From: an uncultured Collinsella sp.
GTDB lineage: Bacteria; Actinomycetota; Coriobacteriia; Coriobacteriales; Coriobacteriaceae
Reading direction: 5' to 3'
Length of the DNA: 6,039 nucleotides
Assembly (NCBI GenBank): GCA_900552735.1
Contig: USBA01000121.1
Span: 1-6,039 of the forward strand
Shown: positions 1-5,143 of the stretch, piece after piece
Position numbering within the stretch: the first letter of the stretch is position 1
Layout of the letters: every line of letters starts with the position of its first letter
The notes under the pieces: model-generated
Database searches by the model: none
Told to the model about the DNA's origin: nothing
Seen by the model: only the letters and a program-made list of their open reading frames with translations
Position numbers and translations under genes: made by a program

Positions 1-392
1 GCGCGGAGCATGCCGGAAGAGAGCGCGCAGAGCGGCCGCCCATCCGTCTGCCGCCGGGTCAGTTCGGGCGCGGCGGCCATGCTCAGGCTGCACGTGACGA
101 ACGAGGGCATAAACAAAATGGGCTTGAGCATGCCGTGAAACACGCCGAGGCTGGCCATCGCTTCCGCGGAGGAAAGGCCGAAGAGCCGCAGGCGCGCGGG
201 AATGAGCGTCGCGTTCACCGTCTGCATCAGCGCGGAGACGAGGCGCATGCCCGTCAGCGGCAGGGAAAGGGCGAGCAGCTCGCGAAAAATCGGCCTTCGA
301 GCACCCGCGCCCTTGGCGAAGAGCACGAGCCGCGCGCCGAGCAGCAGCATCAAAATCAGTCCGGCGGTTTCGCCCGCGAGCGTCGCGGCGAC
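1..392 (-). CDS. SpoVB/MurJ-like (MOP superfamily) membrane flippase, internal fragment
   Basis: The minus strand is open from about 401 down to the left edge and reads as a polytopic membrane protein. A hydrophobic segment (ETAGLILMLLLGARLVLF) is followed by IFRELLALSLPLTGMRLVSA, then NATLIPARLRLFGLSSAEAM, then a second hydrophobic stretch ending FVTCSLSMAAAPEL. The order 'LxLPLTxxRLxSAL...LIPxRL...GLSSxEAxxxxGxxxGM...LFxPSxxTxSLS' is typical of SpoVB and related polysaccharide/lipid flippases of the MOP superfamily, which move lipid-linked precursors across the membrane. Only about 130 of the usual 450-550 residues are here. The C-terminal part runs off the left edge and the N-terminal part is lost at the junction with pyrG. 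GC content is very high (about 77% in the first 60 bases). The family call rests on motif memory; the exact substrate cannot be told. Confidence 0.66.
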
Positions 393-401
393 TTTTTGGG
401 C
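378..401. other. Chimeric junction: minus-strand flippase gene joined to the interior of pyrG
   Basis: To the left of this stretch the plausible coding strand is minus (flippase). To the right it is plus (CTP synthase). The CTP synthase pattern ERRGDFLGGTVQVIPH starts at base 378. The minus reading of the same bases (KVAATLAGET) still fits the flippase, so the true join lies in roughly 378-401 in a short word compatible with both genes. The plus frame stays open across it from an ATG at 135, which gives a nominal 533-residue protein whose first ~81 residues are antisense noise rich in R, E, Q and H. Misassembly, a library chimera or a real rearrangement are all possible. The break inside an essential gene whose neighbours are intact favours an artefact. 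Confidence 0.72.
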
Positions 402-1736
402 GGTACCGTGCAGGTGATTCCTCACGTCACCAATGCCATTAAGGACAAGTTCCGCCGCATTGAAGAGCAGACCGGCTCCGATGTAGTCATCACCGAGCTG
501 GGCGGCACGATCGGCGACATCGAGTCCCAACCGTTTGTCGAGGCCATCCGTCAGTACCGCAAGGAGGCCGGCCCCGAGAACGTCTGCTACATCCACGTGT
601 CGCTCGTTCCCTATATCGCCGCCGCCCACGAGGTCAAGACCAAGCCCACGCAGCACTCCGTCAAGGAGCTGCGCAGCTTTGGTATCCAGCCCGACATTAT
701 TGTGCTGCGCTCCGATCACCATATTGATGACGCTATCCGCGGCAAGATCGCGAGTTTCTGCGACGTCGACACCGACTGTGTCTTTACCAACGAGGATTGC
801 GCGAGCATTTACGACGTGCCGCAGCTGCTCGCGGAGCAGGACTTTGACCTGCGCATTTGCGAGCGCCTTGGCCTCGATCCGCGCGAGCGCGATATGAGCG
901 CATGGAATGAGTTCCTGCGCAAGCAAAACCATGCCAACCATCACGCCGATAAGGTTAAGGTTGCCGTCGTGGGAAAGTACACCCAGCTTCCCGATGCATA
1001 TCTGTCGGTTATCGAGGCCCTGCATCACGCGGGCGTTTTCTACGATCGTCACGTAGATGTGCAGCTGGTCGATGGTGAGAGCCTCGATGCCGAAAACGTC
1101 AATGAGGTTCTGGGCGACGCATCGGGCATCCTGGTTCCCGGCGGCTTTGGCAAGCGCGCCCTGGAGGGCAAGATCCTTGCTGCCGAGTTTGCTCGCGAGC
1201 ACAAGATTCCGTATCTGGGCATTTGCCTGGGTATGCAGGTTGCCGTGTGCGAGTTCGCCCGCAACGTTGTCGGCCTTGCCGGTGCCAGCTCCTCCGAGTT
1301 TGATCCGGACGGTCCGTTTAGCGTAATCGACCTGATGAGCTCGCAGGAGGACGTGACCGAGAAGGGCGGCACCATGCGCCTGGGCGCCTATCCGTGCAAG
1401 CTCGCTGCCGATACCCTCGCGCGTGAGGCGTATGGCGAGGAGCTTGTCTACGAGCGCCACCGTCACCGTTTTGAGTTCAACAATGCCTTCCGCGATCAGC
1501 TCGAGGACGCCGGTCTTGTCATCTCGGGCCTTTCACCCGACGAGCGTCTGGTCGAGATGGTCGAGCTGCCGCGCGACGTGCACCCGTGGTACGTGGCCAC
1601 TCAGGCCCACCCCGAGTTCAAGAGCCGCCCCACCAATCCTCAGCCGCTGTTCCGTGAGTTCGTGCGCGCCTCGATTGGCCAGCATGAGGGTGTCGATCGC
1701 CTACAGGTGACGCCCATGAATCGTGCGACGGACTAA
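378..1736 (+). CDS. pyrG: CTP synthase (glutamine-hydrolysing), lacking its N-terminal ~100 residues
   Basis: CTP synthase makes CTP from UTP, ATP and glutamine in the cytosol, the last step of pyrimidine nucleotide synthesis. Numbering from the in-frame ATG at 135, the visible part starts near residue 82 with ERRGDFLGGTVQVIPH. It then has TELGGTIGDIES (E121 matches the E. coli Mg ligand E140) and KTKPTQHSVKEL of the synthetase domain. The glutaminase domain follows, from about residue 272 (VAVVGKYTQLPDAYLSVIEA), with GGFG, the nucleophile C364 in GICLGMQ, GGTMRLG, ERHRHR, and H492 and E494 in HPEF, so the Cys-His-Glu triad is complete. What is missing is the P-loop (SSLGKGI in relatives) and the Asp ligand equivalent to D72. 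As it stands the product could hydrolyse glutamine but not make CTP. The C-terminus looks normal, and xerD begins two bases after the stop. The call of the family is secure; whether the truncation is real is doubtful. Confidence 0.93.
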   Translation, partial: ERRGDFLGGTVQVIPHVTNAIKDKFRRIEEQTGSDVVITELGGTIGDIESQPFVEAIRQYRKEAGPENVCYIHVSLVPYIAAAHEVKTKPTQHSVKELRSFGIQPDIIVLRSDHHIDDAIRGKIASFCDVDTDCVFTNEDCASIYDVPQLLAEQDFDLRICERLGLDPRERDMSAWNEFLRKQNHANHHADKVKVAVVGKYTQLPDAYLSVIEALHHAGVFYDRHVDVQLVDGESLDAENVNEVLGDASGILVPGGFGKRALEGKILAAEFAREHKIPYLGICLGMQVAVCEFARNVVGLAGASSSEFDPDGPFSVIDLMSSQEDVTEKGGTMRLGAYPCKLAADTLAREAYGEELVYERHRHRFEFNNAFRDQLEDAGLVISGLSPDERLVEMVELPRDVHPWYVATQAHPEFKSRPTNPQPLFREFVRASIGQHEGVDRLQVTPMNRATD

Positions 1737-1738
1737 GG

Positions 1739-2680
1739 TTGCCGTCGAACAGGGAACATATCGAAGAAGCTCCTTCGTCGCTCGCTGTGGCGGCGGGGGA
1801 GTTTCTTGATTACCTTGCAGTCGAGCGGGGTTTGGCGCGCAACACGATTGCCGCCTATCGCCGAGACTTGACGACCTACTGTGCCTATCTGGAGCGGACG
1901 GGCATTGCATCCTTTGAGGACGTGAGCCGGCGGGTCGTCGAGGACTTTATCGCCGATCGGCGCGACGGGGGCTATTCCGATGCCTCGGTGGAGCGCGCGC
2001 TCGCGGCCGTCAAAGGTCTGCATGCCTTTCTGGTGCGCGATGGGGCCGTGGCCCAAAATCCCACGGCGGCATTGCGCTTGCCAAAAAAGGCCGAGCGCCT
2101 GCCGGAGTGCCTTTCGGTGGAGGATGTTTCAGCGCTGCTTGACCAGGATTTTCCCGATGGAGAGATGGGCCTGCGCGATCGCGCCATCTTGGAAGTGCTG
2201 TATGGGTGCGGCCTGCGCGTGAGCGAGCTGGTGGGGCTCGATGTGAGTGATATCCATGTCGATGACGGCTTTGTGCTGGTTCGCGGCAAGGGCTCCAAGG
2301 AGCGTCTGGCCCCTTTGGTGGGAAGTGCGGCGCGTGCCCTGACACGCTATATATGTGATGGGCGCCGACTTCTGGCGGCTCATGCTCGTGGGACAGAGAC
2401 GCCGGCGGTCTTTTTAAACAAGAACGGCGGGCGTCTGTCGCGTCAGGGTGTTCACGTCATATGCGAGCGCTACGGACGCCAGGTGGGGTTGGTGGGACTC
2501 CATCCGCACACGTTGCGCCACTCCTTTGCCACCCATATGCTCGCGGGCGGCGCGGACCTTCGCGTGCTGCAGGAGATCTTGGGACACGCCGATATATCGA
2601 CAACGCAGGTCTACACGCATGTCGATCGTACGCAGCTGACTGAGGTTTACCTGGCGGCCCACCCGCTGGCACATCGCTAA
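1739..2680 (+). CDS. xerD: Tyrosine site-specific recombinase XerD
   Basis: XerD-type recombinase that, with a partner, resolves chromosome dimers at dif at the end of replication. An N-terminal SAM-like core-binding domain (FLDYLAVERGLARNTIAAYR, about residues 21-105) precedes the catalytic domain. All six active-site residues are visible: R160 in GCGLRVSE, K184 in RGKGSKER, H257 and R260 in HPHTLRHSFATH, H283 in LGHAD, and the nucleophile Y292 in TQVYTHV. Spacing is nearly that of E. coli XerD (R148 to Y279), so it is probably active. XerC, XerD and single-Xer enzymes are hard to separate; XerD is favoured by the overall pattern. The start is uncertain. TTG at 1739 gives 313 residues but has only AAGG directly against it; GTG at 1787 gives 297 residues, closer to the usual ~298, also without a clear ribosome site. 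The gene follows pyrG by two bases, suggesting cotranscription. Confidence 0.93.
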   Translation: MPSNREHIEEAPSSLAVAAGEFLDYLAVERGLARNTIAAYRRDLTTYCAYLERTGIASFEDVSRRVVEDFIADRRDGGYSDASVERALAAVKGLHAFLVRDGAVAQNPTAALRLPKKAERLPECLSVEDVSALLDQDFPDGEMGLRDRAILEVLYGCGLRVSELVGLDVSDIHVDDGFVLVRGKGSKERLAPLVGSAARALTRYICDGRRLLAAHARGTETPAVFLNKNGGRLSRQGVHVICERYGRQVGLVGLHPHTLRHSFATHMLAGGADLRVLQEILGHADISTTQVYTHVDRTQLTEVYLAAHPLAHR

Positions 2681-2713
2681 TACGCTGCTGAGCTGCGATT
2701 ACATGCTATCCGA

Positions 2714-2777
2714 GGACGGACCCCCGATTGCTGGAACGTGCTGTTGCGCACGTTTTGGCAATCGGGGGGGTCCGTCC
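2714..2777. repeat. Long imperfect palindrome downstream of xerD
   Basis: Bases 2714-2731 (GGACGGACCCCCGATTGC) pair with 2758-2777, the right arm carrying seven G against five C, so two G bulge. Next come three G.U wobble pairs (2732-2734 with 2755-2757), then a perfect 7-bp stem AACGTGC/GCACGTT (2735-2741 with 2748-2754) and a 6-base loop, TGTTGC. The whole folds as one hairpin of about 28 pairs in RNA or single-stranded DNA. It starts 33 bases after the xerD stop and is followed only by TTTT (2780-2783), so it is a poor classical terminator, though it could block 3' decay. Its length and GC-rich ends look like an interspersed REP- or MITE-like palindrome. That is inference; only one copy is in this window. 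Confidence 0.68.
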
Positions 2778-2905
2778 CATTTTGCGCCACCGGCCAATGG
2801 CACGGCGGGGTGCACATGCCGCGCGTGGGAGAGTTTGGGGGCGATGTGAACGGCATGTAAAGGGACATAAAAATCGCCTCAAGGTCAACTTGAAGGTTGA
2901 GGTTG
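2778..2905. other. Intergenic stretch with no recognised gene
   Basis: No convincing open frame on either strand and no ribosome site ahead of a usable start. Only weak local pairing is seen: GGCGAT (2840-2845) with ATCGCC (2873-2878), enclosing ATGT/ACAT (2855-2858 with 2865-2868), and CCTCAA (2877-2882) with TTGAGG (2897-2902). These overlap and do not match a riboswitch class that I recognise. It is probably the untranslated tail of the xerD transcript. Confidence 0.4.
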
Positions 2906-2939
2906 AAAGGCGGGGTGCTACAGGTGGCATCCCGCCTTT
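2906..2939 (+). terminator. GC-rich hairpin, possible terminator of the pyrG-xerD transcript
   Basis: AAAGGCGGG (2906-2914) pairs perfectly with CCCGCCTTT (2931-2939). The stem continues through a G.U pair and TGC/GCA (2916-2918 with 2927-2929) to an 8-base loop, about 13 pairs in all. The 3' arm ends in TTT followed by GCGTT, so the U-tract is short and interrupted. Its place between xerD and the mraZ promoter fits termination. The arms are nearly symmetric (AAA to TTT), so it could act in either direction. Efficiency is uncertain. Confidence 0.45.
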
Positions 2940-2944
2940 GCGTT

Positions 2945-2964
2945 AAACACAACATATTGTGTTT
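2945..2964. promoter_or_regulatory. Perfect AT-rich inverted repeat, operator-like
   Basis: AAACACAA (2945-2952), spacer CATA, then TTGTGTTT (2957-2964): perfect 8-base arms around four bases. It sits one base before the LexA-like box and 80 bases before the mraZ -35 element. An operator for a dimeric regulator fits the geometry. Alternatively it forms, with the hairpin just before it, an extended terminator ending in TTTT (2962-2965). I do not recognise a known binding consensus. Confidence 0.4.
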
Positions 2965-2965
2965 T

Positions 2966-2979
2966 CGAACATATGCTCG
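2966..2979. promoter_or_regulatory. Candidate LexA (SOS) box upstream of the dcw cluster
   Basis: CGAACATATGCTCG matches the Gram-positive LexA consensus CGAACRNRYGTTYG at 13 of 14 positions; the one mismatch is C for T in the right half (GCTCG against GTTCG). It lies about 67 bases upstream of the mraZ -35 element, further than usual for a repressor site, and I found no good promoter overlapping it. A chance match is possible. If real, it would tie expression of division genes to DNA damage. Confidence 0.42.
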
Positions 2980-3012
2980 GGGGTGGCGCCCAATAGTTAG
3001 GGGGTGGAGTAG

Positions 3013-3060
3013 TGGGGTGGGGTGGGGGAAGGAGTGGGGAAAGGTGTTGAAAAATGGGGC
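3013..3060 (+). promoter_or_regulatory. TGGGG repeats: candidate MraZ autoregulatory boxes
   Basis: TGGGG-type words start at 3013, 3018, 3023, 3035 and 3055, with a degenerate TGTTG at 3045. The set 3035, 3045, 3055 has an exact 10-base period and overlaps the -35 element; 3013 and 3023 are also 10 apart. E. coli MraZ binds TGGGN repeats spaced by five bases (10-base period) upstream of its own gene and represses the cluster. The mraZ gene directly downstream makes autorepression likely here. Low sequence complexity is the main caveat. Confidence 0.55.
3014..3039 (+). other. Putative G-quadruplex tract upstream of the mraZ promoter
   Basis: Four runs of at least four G lie on the plus strand at 3014-3017, 3019-3022, 3024-3028 and 3036-3039, with linkers of 1, 1 and 7 bases; another G5 is at 3000-3004. 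This meets the usual rule for a four-tetrad quadruplex and is far denser in G than anything else in the window. It ends seven bases before the -35 hexamer. It overlaps the TGGGG repeats, so it could simply be a cluster of protein sites. Folding is inferred. Confidence 0.5.
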
Positions 3061-3075
3061 GGTTCCCCATATTAT
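3047..3075 (+). promoter_or_regulatory. Sigma-70-type promoter for mraZ and the dcw operon
   Basis: TTGAAA (3047-3052, 5 of 6 against TTGACA), a 17-base spacer, and TATTAT (3070-3075, 5 of 6 against TATAAT). Transcription would start near 3082, giving a leader of about 60 bases before the mraZ ATG. It is the best promoter seen in the window and lies at the expected place. The MraZ-type repeats and a short dyad overlap it, as expected for a repressible promoter. Confidence 0.72.
3054..3070. promoter_or_regulatory. Short dyad between -35 and -10 (copy 1 of a pair)
   Basis: ATGGGG (3054-3059), CGGTT, CCCCAT (3065-3070): perfect 6-base arms. It fills the promoter spacer and ends on the first base of the -10 box. 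Its core GGGGCGGTTCCCC recurs with one change at 3093-3105. An operator is likely from position; the protein is unknown, and MraZ is a candidate because the left arm is one of the TGGGG words. Confidence 0.5.
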
Positions 3076-3090
3076 TAATGACGTCGACAG

Positions 3091-3107
3091 GCGGGGTGGT
3101 TCCCCGC
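3091..3107. promoter_or_regulatory. Short dyad in the mraZ leader (copy 2 of a pair)
   Basis: GCGGGG (3091-3096), TGGTT, CCCCGC (3102-3107). It shares GGGG-YGGTT-CCCC with the dyad that starts 37 bases upstream, while the outer bases differ in a way that keeps pairing (AT/AT against GC/GC). It lies about 10-25 bases after the predicted transcription start, so it can work as DNA operator or as a leader hairpin. Confidence 0.5.
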
Positions 3108-3143
3108 GTACGTGCCATCTGAGTAACCGAGGGGAGGGCGCAC

Positions 3144-3578
3144 ATGGGAATGACTGGTGCATACGAGCGCAATCTCGATGCAAAAGGTCGTCTATCCCTG
3201 CCTGCACCCCTTCGCGAGGAGCTTGGAGAGCACGTTCGCGTGTTTAAAGCCCTGGATGTCGATGCTCTGTACGTGTTCTCTGCCGAGGCCTTCGATAAGT
3301 GGGTCGAAGGACTCTTCGCGGGTCGTGAGGGCCATGAGGGTTTTAACCCGCGTGACATTAACGACCAGAAGCTCATGAGGGCGATCAACAAGCGCACCAC
3401 GTCGATGGATGTGGACAGCGCGGGTCGTATCGGTCTTTCTGAGTCTCTCCGCAAGCAGGCGAACCTCGACCGCGAGGTCACGGTTGTGGGCAACTACGAC
3501 CACCTTGAGGTTTGGGACCGCGCTACGGCCGATGAGGACGATGATGACGAGGCCCTGCTGGACCTCTTCTTCTCGTAA
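3144..3578 (+). CDS. mraZ: MraZ, DNA-binding regulator of the dcw cluster
   Basis: MraZ is a ring-forming DNA-binding protein of the AbrB-like fold. In E. coli it represses its own operon and affects other genes. The 144 residues match the family's usual ~143. Both half-barrels carry the hallmark DxxGR: D12-R16 (NLDAKGRLSLP) and D91-R95 (DSAGRIGLSESL). The C-terminus is very acidic (DEDDDDEALLDLFFS). The ATG at 3144 has an excellent ribosome site, GGAGG within 3131-3138, six bases away; a second ATG at 3150 is less well placed. It is the first gene of the dcw operon, behind a promoter with TGGGG repeats that it may itself bind. rsmH follows after a short gap (20 or 35 bases depending on its start). 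Nothing suggests damage. Confidence 0.95.
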   Translation: MGMTGAYERNLDAKGRLSLPAPLREELGEHVRVFKALDVDALYVFSAEAFDKWVEGLFAGREGHEGFNPRDINDQKLMRAINKRTTSMDVDSAGRIGLSESLRKQANLDREVTVVGNYDHLEVWDRATADEDDDDEALLDLFFS

Positions 3579-3598
3579 GGGCAAGGCACGAGTAACGG

Positions 3599-4564
3599 AT
3601 GGAGCGTGGGATCTTGACACAAGAATATCGGCATGAACCTGTCATGCTCGGCGAAGTGCTTGAGTCGCTGCAGCTAAAGAGCGGCTCCGTCGTCTGCGAC
3701 TGCACCCTTGGCGGTGCCGGTCATTCGGTAAAGATGGCCGCGCAGGTGGGGGAGACGGGCCTTTTGCTCGGCGTCGATCAGGACGACATGGCCCTCGAGG
3801 CCGCTGGTGCCCGTCTGGACCGCGAGGTTCCCGGCGTCCCGCACCAGCTGCTGAAGGGCAACTTCGGCGACTTGGACGAGCTGCTTTGCTCGGCCGAGGT
3901 GCCCGGGGTCGATGGCTTCCTGTTTGACTTGGGCGTTTCGTCACCGCAACTCGATATCCCTGGCAGGGGCTTTTCGTATAACGAAGATGCCCCATTGGAC
4001 ATGCGGATGGATCCGGGTAACAACACCCTAAACGCAGCTGAGGTCATCAACACCTATAACGAACACGACCTCGCCCGGATTCTACGCGTCTACGGCGAAG
4101 AGAAGTTCGCCTCGCAGATTGCGCGCGAGATTGTGCGCCGTCGCGAGCAAGAACCGATCGAAACTACAGGCCAATTTGTCGAGATCATCAAGGCTGGCAT
4201 TCCGGCTGCCGCTCGTCGGCATGGTGGGCACCCGGCCAAGAAGAGCTTCCAGGCCATTCGCATCGAGGTCAACCACGAGCTCGATGTGCTCGAGAGGGGG
4301 CTTGATGCCGCCACCAGGTGGCTCAACCCGGGCGGACGCATCTGCGTCATCTCGTATCACTCGCTCGAGGACCGTATCGTAAAGAACCACTTTAAGGAGA
4401 TGAGCCAGGGGTGCACGTGCCCGCCGGAGATTCCGGTGTGCGTGTGTGGCAACGTGCCGATACTCAAGGTCATCACCCGCAAACCCTTGGTTGCCCAGCC
4501 TGATGAGGTTGAGCGCAACCCTCGGGCGAGATCAGCCAAAATCCGCGTGGCGCAGCGTCTGTAG
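3599..4564 (+). CDS. rsmH: 16S rRNA (cytosine-1402-N4)-methyltransferase
   Basis: RsmH (MraW) uses S-adenosylmethionine to methylate N4 of C1402 of 16S rRNA in the decoding centre of the small subunit. Counting from the ATG at 3599, the visible marks are HEPVMLGEVL, the SAM-binding loop C33-S43 (CDCTLGGAGHS), the acidic residue in LLGVDQDD, the family signature D110-D119 (DLGVSSPQLD), RGFSYNEDAPLDMRM, KKSFQAIRIEVNHEL, and S252-R259 (SYHSLEDR). A four-cysteine patch near the end (C272, C274, C281, C283) is common in the family. The full 321 residues are normal. The start is doubtful: ATG 3599 lacks a good ribosome site, whereas TTG 3614 has GGAG nine bases upstream and gives the more typical N-terminus MTQEYRHEPVML; I think 3614 is the likelier start. 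Confidence 0.95.
   Translation: MERGILTQEYRHEPVMLGEVLESLQLKSGSVVCDCTLGGAGHSVKMAAQVGETGLLLGVDQDDMALEAAGARLDREVPGVPHQLLKGNFGDLDELLCSAEVPGVDGFLFDLGVSSPQLDIPGRGFSYNEDAPLDMRMDPGNNTLNAAEVINTYNEHDLARILRVYGEEKFASQIAREIVRRREQEPIETTGQFVEIIKAGIPAAARRHGGHPAKKSFQAIRIEVNHELDVLERGLDAATRWLNPGGRICVISYHSLEDRIVKNHFKEMSQGCTCPPEIPVCVCGNVPILKVITRKPLVAQPDEVERNPRARSAKIRVAQRL
3601..3604 (+). promoter_or_regulatory. Ribosome binding site supporting a TTG start of rsmH
   Basis: GGAG, nine bases before the in-frame TTG at 3614. It lies inside the coding region if ATG 3599 is used. No comparable site precedes 3599 (only AAGG about 12 bases away), so this site decides in favour of TTG, moderately. Confidence 0.45.
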
Positions 4565-4654
4565 GCGCGACCGCGCGATATTGGACCTCCCGCTCGCACC
4601 ATAAACGAAGCTTAAACACACTACCAACGTACTCGGGATGGGAGGCGGCATATC

Positions 4655-5125
4655 ATGGGCTACAACACTTCAAGCGCAGCACTCGCCTATGATATGAACG
4701 CCATGCCCGCCTATCGTGAGACGCCGCAGGCCCCCGTTGCTCCCCGTGAGCAGCGCACGCCGCGCTTTGATGTCTACACGGGCGCGGGCCGTCAGGCAAA
4801 CCAGGCGGTAAGCCCGGTTTTCATGAGCGTTCTTAAAACGTTTTGCATCATTGCGGCTATCTTCATGACGATTGGTGTCGCCCGCGTGGCGCTTGCCGGC
4901 GTCACGGCCCAGGTGCTCAACAGCAACGCCGAGCTTACCAACACGCTCGAAAAGGCGACCGATGAGAGCTCCGATCTGGAGGTCATGCATTCGGTCTATG
5001 GTGCCGACACGCGTATTCGCGATCTTGCGGGCGCCTATGGCATGGTGGAGCCCAGCGAGAGCGTTACGCTTGACTTTTCGCAGGATGCAGCCGCGGGCGC
5101 TAGCTCGACTGCGGCCGCTCAGTAA
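4655..5125 (+). CDS. ftsL: FtsL-like bitopic cell division protein
   Basis: Small divisome protein expected to span the membrane once and, with FtsB/DivIC-type partners, connect to and activate the septal synthase. A polar, Pro/Arg-containing cytoplasmic tail (about residues 1-58) is followed by one membrane segment (about 60-82, LKTFCIIAAIFMTIGVARVA). A short coiled-coil-like stretch then follows (VLNSNAELTNTLEKATDESS), then RIRDLAGAYGMVEPSESVTL, which resembles the conserved FtsL end 'A..xGMVxPxExVxL'. The tail is Ala/Ser-rich. FtsL is poorly conserved, so the call rests on topology, the GMVEP motif and position between rsmH and ftsI. GGAGG at 4641-4645, nine bases before the ATG, supports the start. 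The 90-base gap after rsmH shows no convincing promoter, so operon transcription continues. ftsI begins 18 bases after the stop. Confidence 0.83.
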   Translation: MGYNTSSAALAYDMNAMPAYRETPQAPVAPREQRTPRFDVYTGAGRQANQAVSPVFMSVLKTFCIIAAIFMTIGVARVALAGVTAQVLNSNAELTNTLEKATDESSDLEVMHSVYGADTRIRDLAGAYGMVEPSESVTLDFSQDAAAGASSTAAAQ

Positions 5126-5143
5126 ATAAGACGGTAGCTGAGT

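Noticed and set aside
135..377. Extra N-terminal domain of about 81 residues on PyrG
   Set aside because: The frame is open by chance in high-GC DNA. Its product is antisense to a better flippase reading, has no PyrG-like sequence and has no good ribosome site before the ATG.
1049..1375. Minus-strand open frames inside pyrG, xerD, rsmH, ftsL and ftsI
   Set aside because: They are opposite well-supported genes, show no family features or ribosome sites, and are expected in high-GC coding DNA.
2735..2754. dif-like Xer target next to xerD (7-base arms around a 6-base centre)
   Set aside because: The arm-6-arm geometry is suggestive, but the arms do not resemble known dif half-sites and the symmetry extends far beyond 28 bases; a hairpin or repeat is simpler.
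2840..2902. Riboswitch or structured leader
   Set aside because: Only short mutually overlapping stems, no recognised aptamer core, and the position is upstream of the promoter of the next gene.
2972..2977. A second promoter with -10 TATGCT inside the LexA-like box
   Set aside because: No acceptable -35 hexamer at 16-18 bases upstream (ACAACA is a weak match) and no extended -10.
2897..3247. Plus-strand open frame across the xerD-mraZ gap and a long minus-strand frame over the same region
   Set aside because: Both overlap the mraZ promoter and start of mraZ, have composition driven by G-runs (poly-Gly/Trp or poly-Pro) and lack family resemblance.
4565..4654. Separate promoter for ftsL
   Set aside because: TTGGAC (4581-4586) and CATAAA (4600-4605) are only 13 bases apart, and the alternative CTTAAA is 24 bases away; neither spacing is workable.
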